Assembly (NCBI GenBank): GCA_010206265.1 | Contig: VIQV01000012.1 | Coordinates: 1 to 64,000, forward strand | Direction: 5' to 3' | DNA: 64,000 nucleotides | DNA from: Lachnospiraceae bacterium MD329 | GTDB lineage: Bacteria > Bacillota > Clostridia > UBA1381 | Part shown: piece by piece, positions 41,587 through 51,860 of the stretch | How the letters are laid out: each line of letters begins with the position of its first letter | Position numbering within the stretch: the stretch's first letter is position 1 | Notes under the pieces: model-generated | Database searches by the model: none | What the model saw: only the letters and a program-made list of their open reading frames with translations | Told to the model about the DNA's origin: nothing | Made by a program: the position numbers and the translations under genes

Positions 41587-41638
41587 TGACAAGTTTTCTT
41601 GTCATAGAAATTATATCACTGCCAAGTACACTTGTCAA
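41587..41638 (-). promoter_or_regulatory. Promoter with two matched operators for the XRE/membrane pair
   Basis: Minus-strand TTGACA (41633-41638), 17-base spacer, TATAAT (41610-41615). Operator 1 is TGACAAG-TTTT-CTTGTCA (41587-41604), extended to 13-bp perfect arms from 41581 to 41610. Operator 2 is TGCCAAG-TACA-CTTGTCA (41620-41637). Their centres are 33 bp apart, three helical turns, and they bracket the -10 and overlap the -35. Confidence 0.8.
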
Positions 41639-41669
41639 GATTATTTTGCAAAGTTTTCTCTGCAAAAAC

Positions 41670-42308
41670 TTATATAAGAAATCCAAATGGAGAAATCATT
41701 CTGAATACAACTGCAATTACAATCGACATCACTATAACTGCAGCAAGTCTTTTAGGCGACTTATACAGCACTGCTATACCTGCTATCCACACAAGCACCT
41801 CCAACGGTGACGACATATTAAAATACGTCAAACTAAAATAAAACGCCTGCAGGAACAATACTGCTATTATTACCGAGGAAATAACCACTGCAATTTTCCC
41901 TCTGCCTCTTGCATACCAGCAAATAAATGCAAGAACAGGCGATATTACCGTAAGACCTGCCCATAACATAAAATAAGCCCTATCAGGATAAAATCCTGCA
42001 AAAATTCTTGTATACGCATAATAGCCTGCTAACATTCCGACAAAAAACAGAAACACATTAACTGCCGCCCTTAACGGCGTTTTACTGTATACAGCTATAA
42101 CCACGGCAAGAAAATACCATATAGCAATTCTGCCGAAAAAGTTACTTAAATCAATTATTTCCATAAAATAGGGCAGTTCATTTGATGGTGTACAATCCAG
42201 AAATTTCGAAAACACTCCCATACCTATACCAAACAGCAATACAAAAAACGTATTAACAAACTGCCTTTTAAGTGAAATATGTACCGGCTTTCTGATATTA
42301 TGAAACAT
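41670..42308 (-). CDS. DUF6518-like multi-pass membrane protein
   Basis: A 212-residue protein with six or seven transmembrane helices. The upstream 20 codons lie inside the fumarase-beta-like gene and lack a ribosome site, so I start at the ATG at 42308, one base after its stop, with GGGAG 7 bases upstream. No catalytic motif is visible. Cotranscribed with the fumarase-beta-like and HAD genes. Function unknown. Confidence 0.65.
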   Translation of the reverse strand: MFHNIRKPVHISLKRQFVNTFFVLLFGIGMGVFSKFLDCTPSNELPYFMEIIDLSNFFGRIAIWYFLAVVIAVYSKTPLRAAVNVFLFFVGMLAGYYAYTRIFAGFYPDRAYFMLWAGLTVISPVLAFICWYARGRGKIAVVISSVIIAVLFLQAFYFSLTYFNMSSPLEVLVWIAGIAVLYKSPKRLAAVIVMSIVIAVVFRMISPFGFLI

Positions 42309-42309
42309 T

Positions 42310-42861
42310 CTATATCTCCCTATACTGAGCTTGTCCCATCTCATATAAGTCATTGCCCTTGCAGTCAATCAAAACAACCAATGGCAAATCCTCAACTTCA
42401 AGACGGCGTATCGCCTCTGTTCCCAGATCATCATACGCAATCACTTCGGCTTTCTTTATACTCTCTGCAATAAGAGCACCTGCGCCGCCTATCGCTCCGA
42501 AGTAAACAACGGTATTGCGTTTCATTGCCTCTACCACCTCAGGATTTCTCGCGCCTTTGCCTATCATTGCTCCAAGTCCGTTATCTAAAAGAATCGGTGT
42601 ATATGCGTCCATTCTGCCTGCGGTTGTAGGTCCGCAGGAACCAATTACTTCTCCCGGTTTTGCAGGACATGGACCTGCATAATAAATCACCTGATTATTG
42701 AGCTCAATCGGAAATGGTTCGCCGTTTTTGAAATTACGTGTCATTCTTTCGTGTGCCGCGTCACGCGCAGTATAAATCACACCTGACAATAAAACACTGT
42801 CCCCAGCCTTTAAATCTTTGATTATCTCCTTTGTTAAAGGAGCCGTTATTTTCTTCTCCAT
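42310..42861 (-). CDS. Fumarase/tartrate dehydratase beta-subunit-like protein (Fe-S hydratase family)
   Basis: A 183-residue protein matching the class I fumarase C-terminal (beta) domain: LTKEIIKDLKAGDSVLLSG, YTARDAAHERM, IYYAGPCPAKPGEVIGSCGPTTAGRMD, MIGKGARNP, FGAIGGAGALIAESI. In two-subunit fumarases the beta subunit carries the substrate site and the alpha subunit the 4Fe-4S cluster. No alpha subunit lies nearby; upstream is a HAD hydrolase and downstream a membrane protein. Either the partner is elsewhere or the protein has another role. It starts directly at the HAD stop (TAAATG). Confidence 0.85.
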   Translation of the reverse strand: MEKKITAPLTKEIIKDLKAGDSVLLSGVIYTARDAAHERMTRNFKNGEPFPIELNNQVIYYAGPCPAKPGEVIGSCGPTTAGRMDAYTPILLDNGLGAMIGKGARNPEVVEAMKRNTVVYFGAIGGAGALIAESIKKAEVIAYDDLGTEAIRRLEVEDLPLVVLIDCKGNDLYEMGQAQYREI

Positions 42862-43884
42862 TTAAACTTCCTCCACAAAATCAAGTACACTGTTTAATAT
42901 ATATGCCGCTTTAAGATTTTCAAAATATTTTCTCGCTTTTTCCCCCTGTATTCCCGTTAAAACGGCGCAGAAGTCCGCTCCCATAGCCTGAGCCGCCAGT
43001 ATATCGGCTCCGGCGTCACCGACAACCAATGTTGTTTTAATTTTATTCTTATTGTAATTGCCGCCTATGAGTTTCTTGTCGTCGTAATCTGTACCGTAAA
43101 GAGCCTTTAAAAACATATACGGGTGCGGTTTTGTAAACGTACTGTTTAACTTCTTTTCAGCCACAATTACATTATTGTAATTGCATAATCCGTCTTTTGC
43201 AAAATACTGCCTTATTCCCCAATCCTCAAGCGGCTGTATCATTTCTACATACGGTCTGCCTGTCCCCGTGCAGATACGCTTACTTTCACTTAACAACTCA
43301 ATCATTTTTGTAAGTCTATCTTTATCTACAATGGGCTGTTCATTATGCAGCAAACCTCTTTTTCTGCCGTGCATAGAACGGTTGCCGATAAGTTCATCAC
43401 CAAGAAACCATTCCTGAAAAAGTGTGTGCATAGTCTGCCACATAAGATTATTGCGGCGCACCCAGTCATAGTCAAATCCGGTCATGTCAGACGCGCTTTT
43501 TGCCAATTCATCATATGCGTCTAATATATTATCAGGCAATGTTTTTGCCAAAGAAAGTACGTCTGCAAAATCACCGTCATACTCCCTGCCGTTGCATATC
43601 CACGCCAAAAGCACTGTGACATATCCCAAATCCCAGTTTGAATTTACACCCTTACTTTTTAGCACGCTTATTATTTCGTCATTACAAAATACTCGTGAGC
43701 GTATTTCCTTTAAATGCTGCTCTGCCCATTCAGTATCAATACTTGTTTCTCCGTCACGGTTCCATTTAAGATATTCCCAAACTGTAAGCGCAGCGCAGTT
43801 CCAGTAATTTTGTTCACTTGTAATGACACCGTCCATATCAAAGATTACAGTATTATATTTATCAAGAAATTTTGCCAGTTTCAT
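42862..43884 (-). CDS. HAD-superfamily hydrolase with large cap
   Basis: A 340-residue HAD phosphatase. Motif I YNTVIFDMDGVIT (nucleophile Asp and +2 Asp), motif II ICTGTGRP, motif III Lys in the region NSTFTKPHPYM, motif IV VVGDAGADILAAQAMG. A cap of about 160 residues is inserted after motif I (WICNGREYDGDF, FQEWFLGDELIG). I start at the ATG at 43884, after AAGAGGT; the longer frame enters the terminator hairpin. Substrate unknown. It follows a terminator after hisB-like and leads the fumarase-beta-like and membrane genes. Confidence 0.82.
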   Translation of the reverse strand: MKLAKFLDKYNTVIFDMDGVITSEQNYWNCAALTVWEYLKWNRDGETSIDTEWAEQHLKEIRSRVFCNDEIISVLKSKGVNSNWDLGYVTVLLAWICNGREYDGDFADVLSLAKTLPDNILDAYDELAKSASDMTGFDYDWVRRNNLMWQTMHTLFQEWFLGDELIGNRSMHGRKRGLLHNEQPIVDKDRLTKMIELLSESKRICTGTGRPYVEMIQPLEDWGIRQYFAKDGLCNYNNVIVAEKKLNSTFTKPHPYMFLKALYGTDYDDKKLIGGNYNKNKIKTTLVVGDAGADILAAQAMGADFCAVLTGIQGEKARKYFENLKAAYILNSVLDFVEEV

Positions 43885-43902
43885 TTTTACCTCTTTTAAA
43901 AC

Positions 43903-43929
43903 AGGGACACTAAAATTTTTAGTGTCCCT
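43903..43929 (-). terminator. Terminator between the hisB-like gene and the HAD gene
   Basis: AGGGACACTAAAA / TTTTAGTGTCCCT, perfect palindrome, followed on the minus strand by GTTTTAAAA. Confidence 0.75.
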
Positions 43930-43934
43930 AATAA

Positions 43935-44552
43935 TCATTCAATTACCCATTCAATCTTACCTGCAACTCCTGCCGTTCTTCCCTTTCGCTCCTCTGAAAC
44001 CATAAGTGTACGGTTCAGTGCAATTCCGAAAGCACGGTAAATCGCTTCCCATATATGATGTCCGTTATGACCTTTAATCAAATCAACGTGGAGCGTGCAC
44101 ATTGCTCCCTGAGCAAAGCCTTCAAGAAATGTTTCCAAGTTCTCGGAATTCATTCCTTCCACGCACTCTCCAACCCCGATACTGTTAAAATCAATATCGC
44201 AGTATGCACGTTCCTCAAAACTTACTGCACACTGTGCCTTTGCCTCATCAATTATTCCTACAGCGTCGCCATATCCCTGCACACCGTCTGTACTAAGTAT
44301 GTATTCACGCACTGCTTTACCTAAAGCTATTCCCAAGTCCTCTGCAATAACGTGGGTAAGAACGAACTTGTCCAGTTTTACATTGACCTCAATATTAAAA
44401 CCGCCTCGCCAAGCAATATGTTCAATCATATGGTTAAGAAACGTTATGCCGGTATTAATATATTCGCGATAATTCGATTTTAACGGAGAAAAATCAAGTA
44501 TTACTGTCATTTCCGATTCTGTTGTTTTCCGTATTACTTTTATTGGTTTCAT
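43935..44552 (-). CDS. HisB-like (imidazoleglycerol-phosphate dehydratase family) protein with altered metal site
   Basis: A 205-residue protein of the HisB fold: GITFLNHMIEHIAWRGGF, AEDLGIALGKAV, GIIDEAKAQCAVSFE, and GHNGHHIWEAIYRAFGIAL. The second HHxxE metal motif is intact. The first, DDHHTVED in true HisB, is LTHVIAED here, so one His is lost; the usual His before GGF is Arg. Histidine biosynthesis by this protein is therefore doubtful. Paired with the HisD-like gene (2 bp apart) downstream of dnaJ. No other his genes are in view. Function may be divergent. Confidence 0.75.
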   Translation of the reverse strand: MKPIKVIRKTTESEMTVILDFSPLKSNYREYINTGITFLNHMIEHIAWRGGFNIEVNVKLDKFVLTHVIAEDLGIALGKAVREYILSTDGVQGYGDAVGIIDEAKAQCAVSFEERAYCDIDFNSIGVGECVEGMNSENLETFLEGFAQGAMCTLHVDLIKGHNGHHIWEAIYRAFGIALNRTLMVSEERKGRTAGVAGKIEWVIE

Positions 44553-44553
44553 T

Positions 44554-45852
44554 TTACTTTCTCTCCTTAACGGCTAAACCGTGAGTATCAAAACCTTCAA
44601 CCTTTGAAATTCTGTACGCATATTCACGAACATTTTCAAAACCTTCCTTAGAGGCATAACCTACCGATGAACGTTTCAAAAAGTCCTGTACAGATACAGA
44701 TGAATAAGTCTTTGCAAATCCGCCTGTCGGCAGTATGGCATTCGGTCCGAGCACAAAATTGCATAGTGTTACAGGTGTGTAATCTCCAAGCAGAATTTCA
44801 CCTGCATTTTTAATTTTAGGAAGTGTGTCAAACGGTTTTTCCGTCATTACTTCCATATGTTCAGGTGCGTAATCGTTGACAAAGTCAATTGACTCATCAA
44901 GTGAATTTGTTAATATAACACCGCCATAGGTTGTCAGATTTGTTTCTATAAATTCTTTTCTTTTAGGCGAAATCTTTTCAAGCTGACGGTCTACAATAGG
45001 TATTACCTTATCAACAAGTTCACGCGAATGAGTAACAAGCAGCGCCGCGCTGTCGGGACCGTGCTCTGCCTCTATCATCCAGTCAAGCGCAACCTTTTCA
45101 GGGTCTGCCTTTTCATCAGCAAGTACGATTATTTCGCTCGGACCTGCCGGAAGTCCCGCGTCAATATGATTTGCAAGAACTCTCTTTGCTGCCGTCGCAT
45201 AACTGTTGCCGGGACCTATTATTTTATGACACTTCGGAATAGTTTCCGTGCCATATGCTACAGCCGCAACCGCCTGAATACCGCCAACCTTATAAATTTC
45301 TGTTATACCGATAATTTTAGCCGCCGCTAAAATTGCGTCATCAACCTCACCTTTCTCATTCGGCGGAGTTACAACGACAATTTTAGGCACCTTTGCCACA
45401 ACGGCAGGAATACCAAGCATACACATTACCGAAGGGAACGAACCTTTTCCGTGCGGAACATAAAGACAAACGTCAACAATAGGAGTAGTTTTTTCGCCTA
45501 CCATAAGACCGTCGTCCACCATTGTAAACCACATTTCCTCAGGGAGCTGTTTTTCGTGGAAATCATAGATATTCTTATACGCATATTCAATCGCCTCACG
45601 CGTTTCTGCGTCAAGGCGGTTGTATCCTGCCTCTATTTCCTCAGGCTTTACCTTTAACGTGTCTTTAGTAAGCTGTACGCGGTCAAATTTAGCTGTATAT
45701 TCAAGTACCGCCTCATCTCCGCGTGCTCTTATATCGTCAGATACCTCTTTTGCAAGTTTCATCTGCTCTGTAATATCCAGTTCGGCACGTTTCATTATAA
45801 AGTCGTATTGCTCCTTGGTCATTTTTGAAAGTTCGTAAATATTTGGTTGCAT
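44554..45852 (-). CDS. HisD-like (histidinol dehydrogenase family) protein with altered zinc ligands
   Basis: A 432-residue protein of normal HisD length. NAD-domain and barrel motifs fit: VDVCLYVPHGKGSFPSVMCM, KVGGIQAVAAVAYGTE, IIGPGNSYATAAKR, GPSEIIVLAD. Against E. coli HisD the catalytic pair (NDYAPEHM) is kept, but ligand Gln259 is Glu (IEAEHG for SQAEHG), ligand Asp360 is Asn (CNFVLGPN for GDYASGTN), and His367 is Ala. His262 and His419 remain. The family also contains dehydrogenases of other alcohols (HpsN). It starts 22 bp after dnaJ and is probably read from the dnaJ promoter. Confidence 0.78.
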   Translation of the reverse strand: MQPNIYELSKMTKEQYDFIMKRAELDITEQMKLAKEVSDDIRARGDEAVLEYTAKFDRVQLTKDTLKVKPEEIEAGYNRLDAETREAIEYAYKNIYDFHEKQLPEEMWFTMVDDGLMVGEKTTPIVDVCLYVPHGKGSFPSVMCMLGIPAVVAKVPKIVVVTPPNEKGEVDDAILAAAKIIGITEIYKVGGIQAVAAVAYGTETIPKCHKIIGPGNSYATAAKRVLANHIDAGLPAGPSEIIVLADEKADPEKVALDWMIEAEHGPDSAALLVTHSRELVDKVIPIVDRQLEKISPKRKEFIETNLTTYGGVILTNSLDESIDFVNDYAPEHMEVMTEKPFDTLPKIKNAGEILLGDYTPVTLCNFVLGPNAILPTGGFAKTYSSVSVQDFLKRSSVGYASKEGFENVREYAYRISKVEGFDTHGLAVKERK

Positions 45853-45873
45853 ATTAGCTCTTTCCCTTCTCGA

Positions 45874-46998
45874 TTATTTCATAAAGTTTTTAATTTTATC
45901 GTACCAGTTTTTCTTCTGTTTATAATTCTTATCCTCGTCAAAGTCTTTGAGAAGTTCTTTTTGTTTTTGGGTAAGATTACGCGGTATTTCAATCTCAACA
46001 GTTACATACTGGTCACCGCGCGATTTACTTCTCAAATACGGGATTCCCTTCCCTTTCATTCTGAAACGGGTACCTGCCTGCGTTCCCTCTGGAATAGTCA
46101 ACTCAACACAGCCGCCGTCAATAGTCGGTACTTTCACATTTGCGCCGAGCGCTGCCTCAACAAAGCTGATAGGCATATTTATGAACACATCATTCCCGCG
46201 ACGCTGGAAGATGTCGTGCGGACGTACACGCACTGTAATAAGTAAATCACCGTTTGGCCCGCCTTTGCTGCCTGCCTCGCCCTTTCCCGAAAGCTGAATT
46301 GTCTGGTTATCATCAATACCGGAAGGTATCTGAACCTCGATTGTTTTATTGCGTCTTACAGCACCTGTTCCGCGACATTCCCTGCAAGGCTCTTTTATAA
46401 TCTTACCTTCTCCGTTACACTGCGGACACGTCGTTTCCGTAGTCATATAACCAAGAATAGTTCTCTGCTGGGTCTTTACGCGCCCGGTACCGTTACAGTG
46501 CGAACACGTTGTAACAGTCGTACCTTTTTTAGCTCCTGTTCCGCCGCATTCCTCGCATTTTTCCTGCGTTTGAATATTCATCTTCTTGGTACAGCCAAAC
46601 GCCGCCTCTTCAAAACTTATATCAATAACTCTGCGTATATCATTTCCGCGTCTCGGACCGTTTCTGCGTCCTCCGCCGAATCCGCCTCCAAAACCTCCGA
46701 ATATGTCACCGAATATATCTCCGAAGTCAAATCCTGCGCCGCCATAGCCTCCGCCGGCGCCAAAATTAGGGTCTACTCCTGCGTGACCGAACTGGTCGTA
46801 CTTCGACTTTTTATCTGAATCCGAAAGCACCTGATATGCCTCGTTTACCTCCTTGAACTTCTCCTCAGCCTCTTTATTGCCCGGATTAAGGTCAGGATGG
46901 TATTTTTTACTCATTTTTCGGAATGCTTTTTTTATTTCATCGTCTGAGGCGCTCTTCTGCACACCCAGAACTTCATAATAATCTCTTTTTTCCGCCAT
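45874..46998 (-). CDS. dnaJ: Chaperone DnaJ
   Basis: A 374-residue type I DnaJ. J-domain with HPD ([11 protein letters not shown], about 38), Gly/Phe region ([11 protein letters not shown]), and four zinc repeats [24 protein letters not shown] and CRECRGTG (about 145-205), then the C-terminal substrate domain. It stimulates DnaK. Start at the ATG (46998) after AGGTGAAAATA. Unlike many operons it has its own promoter beyond the dnaK terminator. Confidence 0.97.
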   Translation of the reverse strand: MAEKRDYYEVLGVQKSASDDEIKKAFRKMSKKYHPDLNPGNKEAEEKFKEVNEAYQVLSDSDKKSKYDQFGHAGVDPNFGAGGGYGGAGFDFGDIFGDIFGGFGGGFGGGRRNGPRRGNDIRRVIDISFEEAAFGCTKKMNIQTQEKCEECGGTGAKKGTTVTTCSHCNGTGRVKTQQRTILGYMTTETTCPQCNGEGKIIKEPCRECRGTGAVRRNKTIEVQIPSGIDDNQTIQLSGKGEAGSKGGPNGDLLITVRVRPHDIFQRRGNDVFINMPISFVEAALGANVKVPTIDGGCVELTIPEGTQAGTRFRMKGKGIPYLRSKSRGDQYVTVEIEIPRNLTQKQKELLKDFDEDKNYKQKKNWYDKIKNFMK

Positions 46999-47018
46999 TA
47001 TTTTCACCTGCCTACAAT

Positions 47019-47047
47019 ATTATACTATATTTGAGTCCGTTTGTAAA
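47019..47047 (-). promoter_or_regulatory. Promoter of dnaJ (and hisD-/hisB-like genes)
   Basis: TTTACA (47042-47047), 17-base spacer, TATAAT (47019-47024) on the minus strand. No CIRCE copy is visible beside it. Confidence 0.65.
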
Positions 47048-47056
47048 CCCTTAAAA

Positions 47057-47076
47057 GGACGGACATTTGTCCGTCC
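47057..47076 (-). terminator. Terminator after dnaK
   Basis: GGACGGACA / TGTCCGTCC with a 2-base loop, followed by CTTTTAAGGG on the minus strand. Confidence 0.8.
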
Positions 47077-47086
47077 CATAAGATGA

Positions 47087-48940
<1,854 letters not shown>

Positions 48941-48988
48941 TCAATTTAATATATTTTAATGATTTTTTATTTACTATTTATATAGGTT

Positions 48989-49516
48989 TTAATTAGCCAC
49001 TTTTACCATTGAATGTCTGACTACACGATTATCTTTATATATGTAACCCTTCATCAATTCTTCAACAACGGTATTATCATCTATGGTTTCGTCCTCAATG
49101 TGCATAACGGCATTGTGCAAATTAGGGTCAAACTGTTCTCCTTCTGCCTCAATCGGTTTTACGCCTAACTTCTGAATAGAATCGTTAAACTGCTTTAACA
49201 CCATTTCTACTCCCTCTTTAAGCTTCACCGCGTCTTCGGATTCAACCTCAGTTTTAAGCGCTCGTTCCAGATTATCACCTATTGCAAGCATTTCTGCAAC
49301 TGCGTCTATTATGGCGTCACCATATCTCATATCCTTTTCACGCTGAGTACGTTTCTGGAAATTATCAAATTCAGCGTACAGCCTCATATATTTGTCGGTC
49401 TGCTCCTTTAGCTTATCTTCAAGAGTTTCCTCTTCTTCAACCTCGGCGCTCTCCTGAGTTTCTTCTATATTATCTTCTGAAAGCTCCTCGTTTAATTCTT
49501 CATTATTCTTATTCAT
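48989..49516 (-). CDS. grpE: Nucleotide exchange factor GrpE
   Basis: A 175-residue GrpE. An acidic coiled-coil N-terminus, then DKYMRLYAEFDNFQKRTQREK (quoted as part of the long helix), and the beta-wing GVKPIEAEGEQFDPNLHNAV with MKGYIYKDNRVVRHSMVKVA at the end. Releases ADP from DnaK. Start at the ATG (49516) after AAAGGAG; the ATG nine codons earlier overlaps the hrcA stop. Confidence 0.95.
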   Translation of the reverse strand: MNKNNEELNEELSEDNIEETQESAEVEEEETLEDKLKEQTDKYMRLYAEFDNFQKRTQREKDMRYGDAIIDAVAEMLAIGDNLERALKTEVESEDAVKLKEGVEMVLKQFNDSIQKLGVKPIEAEGEQFDPNLHNAVMHIEDETIDDNTVVEELMKGYIYKDNRVVRHSMVKVAN

Positions 49517-49532
49517 TCGATTACTCCTTTCC

Positions 49533-50570
49533 TCATTCGCCATTCATATAATAGCGGAGTATTTTATCTATTTCACTTGAAATAAGGTCAAGACTTGCAA
49601 ACACTTTTGCATAATTCATTCGTTTGGGTCCTATTACGGCAAGCTTACCTGCCGTCTTTTCACCCAGTGAATAATTCATACTTACAAGCGAACAATCTTT
49701 CATTATTTCAAAATCATTTTCTTTTCCTATCTTAGCCTCTATACCGTCACTGCTGCTCGATTCAATAAGTTTTTTCAGATTCTCTTTATCTTCTAAAAAC
49801 GTAAAAATCTCCTGAGCCTTATCGACATCACTGTATTCCGGATATTTCAGTATTGACTTTGCATTGTTGACATATATCTCGGTTTCGTTATCCTCTGTTA
49901 TCGTGTCATAAACAAAATGCATTATGTCTATGAGTGTCTTTGCCGACAAGGGCACCCTGTTTTCAATCTGGGACTGAATAGACTGTATTTTATCAAACGT
50001 TATCTGAGCCGCGTGAAGTCCTGACAGGTTCTGATTTAATATCTCAGCAATTTCACGGCAGGATATTTCGTCAAGGTCAACATTCATAACCTGACTTCTT
50101 ACTGTACGTGTTACAACAATCAGCATTGCCGTTCGGTCTGAAATCATTACAAGATCAATCTTTTTTATCTTAAAATCAGGCTCCTTAGGCGATGTTATAA
50201 CAGTGGTATAATCAGTAAGACTCGACGCGATAGCACCTGCATACCGTATAATCTTTTCTAGACGGCTTACACGGTTTTCAAGGACGTTCTGCAATTCAAT
50301 TATTGCCTCTATACCGATTTTATAGTCCTGCATAAGCGAATTGACATAAAATCTATATCCCTCGTCCGAAGGTATACGTCCGGCTGAAGTATGAGGCTGA
50401 ATAAGATATCCCATCTCCTCCAAATCCGCCATCTCATTTCTTATAGTGGCGCTGGAAAGTCCGAGATTTTCCTTTTTGGAAATTGCCCTTGAACCTACAG
50501 GCTCCGCAGTGCCTATATATTCGTCAATGATTGCTTGCAGGATTTTTTGTTTTCTGTCGCTTAAATCCAT
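49533..50570 (-). CDS. hrcA: Heat-inducible repressor HrcA
   Basis: A 345-residue HrcA: winged-helix N-terminus (LSDRKQKILQAIIDEYIG, TAEPVGSRAISK, SSATIRNEMADLEEMGYL) and the GAF-like/dimer C-terminus. It represses its own operon through CIRCE, found 42 bp upstream. I use the ATG at 50570; the TTG two codons earlier is less likely. First gene of hrcA-grpE-dnaK. Confidence 0.96.
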   Translation of the reverse strand: MDLSDRKQKILQAIIDEYIGTAEPVGSRAISKKENLGLSSATIRNEMADLEEMGYLIQPHTSAGRIPSDEGYRFYVNSLMQDYKIGIEAIIELQNVLENRVSRLEKIIRYAGAIASSLTDYTTVITSPKEPDFKIKKIDLVMISDRTAMLIVVTRTVRSQVMNVDLDEISCREIAEILNQNLSGLHAAQITFDKIQSIQSQIENRVPLSAKTLIDIMHFVYDTITEDNETEIYVNNAKSILKYPEYSDVDKAQEIFTFLEDKENLKKLIESSSSDGIEAKIGKENDFEIMKDCSLVSMNYSLGEKTAGKLAVIGPKRMNYAKVFASLDLISSEIDKILRYYMNGE

Positions 50571-50611
50571 ATACAATCATTCCTTTCCTCTATTTTATTG
50601 CGAACATTTTG

Positions 50612-50638
50612 TTAGCACTCATTCGGTTTGAGTGCTAA
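50612..50638 (-). promoter_or_regulatory. CIRCE operator
   Basis: TTAGCACTC-N9-GAGTGCTAA, the exact CIRCE consensus, between the hrcA promoter and start codon. HrcA binds it to repress the heat-shock operon. Confidence 0.97.
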
Positions 50639-50645
50639 CAAGTAT

Positions 50646-50674
50646 AAGATACCACTATTAACCTCGGTTGTCAA
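50646..50674 (-). promoter_or_regulatory. Promoter of hrcA-grpE-dnaK
   Basis: TTGACA (50669-50674), 17-base spacer, TATCTT (50646-50651) on the minus strand, followed directly by CIRCE. Confidence 0.7.
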
Positions 50675-50709
50675 GCACTTCTTCAAACTTTTCATAATTT
50701 ATTAACAAT

Positions 50710-51807
50710 TTACACAAATTCACACAAAATTGAGTTTGAAACGTCTATTCCGCGAGGCGTCAACGCATATCTTCCGTTGTCATACGTCATAAGTCCCATA
50801 CTTATAAATTTGTTAAGCTCTGCTCCATACAGTCTGTCAAATTTTTTGCCGAACTTTTCTAAAAATACATTTTCATCTATTCCCGAAATCATACGCAAGC
50901 CTGTAATTATAAATTCCGATATTCTGTCCTGCTCTGTAAGAATCACCTTTTCACGCGGCGCTCCCTGCAAATATGCTTTTATGTCAGAAGTATTAAAATA
51001 TCTATTCTTTCCGTCATACGAATGTGCCGCGGCGCCAAGTCCGATATACTTTTCGGCTGTCCAATATTTTATATTATGCCTGCATTCAAAGCCGCTTACA
51101 GCAAAATTAGATATTTCATACTGTAAAAATCCGTTACTTTTCAAAATATCCGCCGCTGTATTATACATACTGCGTTCAGTGTCCTCGTCGGGTATATCCA
51201 GCACGCCTGCGTCATATTCCTTGGCAATCGGCGTTCCTTCCTCAATTATCAGACTATACGCCGATATATGCTTTACAGGCAGTTCTGCAACTGTCTTTAA
51301 CGTCGACATAAGGCTCTGTTCCGTCTGTGAAGGCAGAGCGGTCATAAGGTCAACATTAATATTATCAAATCCCATTTTTTTCAAATGACAAATTGTATTA
51401 TATGCCGTTTCAGCGTTATGTATTCGCCCAATCCGCCTTAGCTCATTATCATTAAACGACTGGACTCCGACACTTATTCTGTTCACACCTCCGCCAAGAG
51501 CCGAACTTATCTTATCATCATCAAGCGTACCGGGATTTGCCTCAATTGTAAATTCATATTCATTGCTTATATCAAATAAATTAAAACACATACCAACAAT
51601 TCTTCTGAGCTGTTTTGCCGTCAATACGGTTGGTGTACCGCCGCCGATAAATACAGTATCAATCTTTTCACCGCAAAACCGACGTGCCTCATTTTCAAGC
51701 GCGTCTATATATTGGTCTGTCAGATTCTCCATTCCGGAAAAAGATACAAAATCGCAATACTTACATTTCTGCTTACAAAACGGTATATGAATATATAGTC
51801 CTGTCAT
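50710..51807 (-). CDS. hemW: Radical SAM protein HemW (heme chaperone)
   Basis: A 365-residue radical SAM enzyme. LYIHIPFCKQKCKYCDFVSF gives the CxxxCxxC cluster (residues 10-20), FIGGGTPTVL and IEANPG the SAM site, YEISNFA and HNIKYW the HemW-specific motifs. Often misnamed coproporphyrinogen III oxidase; the extra cysteine CDF is present but the HemN N-terminal extension is absent, so HemW is preferred. A hairpin terminator lies just before its ribosome site. Confidence 0.9.
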   Translation of the reverse strand: MTGLYIHIPFCKQKCKYCDFVSFSGMENLTDQYIDALENEARRFCGEKIDTVFIGGGTPTVLTAKQLRRIVGMCFNLFDISNEYEFTIEANPGTLDDDKISSALGGGVNRISVGVQSFNDNELRRIGRIHNAETAYNTICHLKKMGFDNINVDLMTALPSQTEQSLMSTLKTVAELPVKHISAYSLIIEEGTPIAKEYDAGVLDIPDEDTERSMYNTAADILKSNGFLQYEISNFAVSGFECRHNIKYWTAEKYIGLGAAAHSYDGKNRYFNTSDIKAYLQGAPREKVILTEQDRISEFIITGLRMISGIDENVFLEKFGKKFDRLYGAELNKFISMGLMTYDNGRYALTPRGIDVSNSILCEFV

Positions 51808-51823
51808 TTATTATTCCTTTCAC

Positions 51824-51850
51824 AAAAAAGGAGCTGTTTATCAGCTCCCC
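51824..51850 (-). terminator. Terminator after the CD1247-like gene, directly before hemW
   Basis: GGAGCTG / CAGCTCC with a 5-base loop followed by TTTTTT on the minus strand. The hemW ribosome site begins 3 bases later, so hemW is read by readthrough or from an undetected internal promoter. Confidence 0.75.
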
Positions 51851-51860
51851 TGTAATTTTA

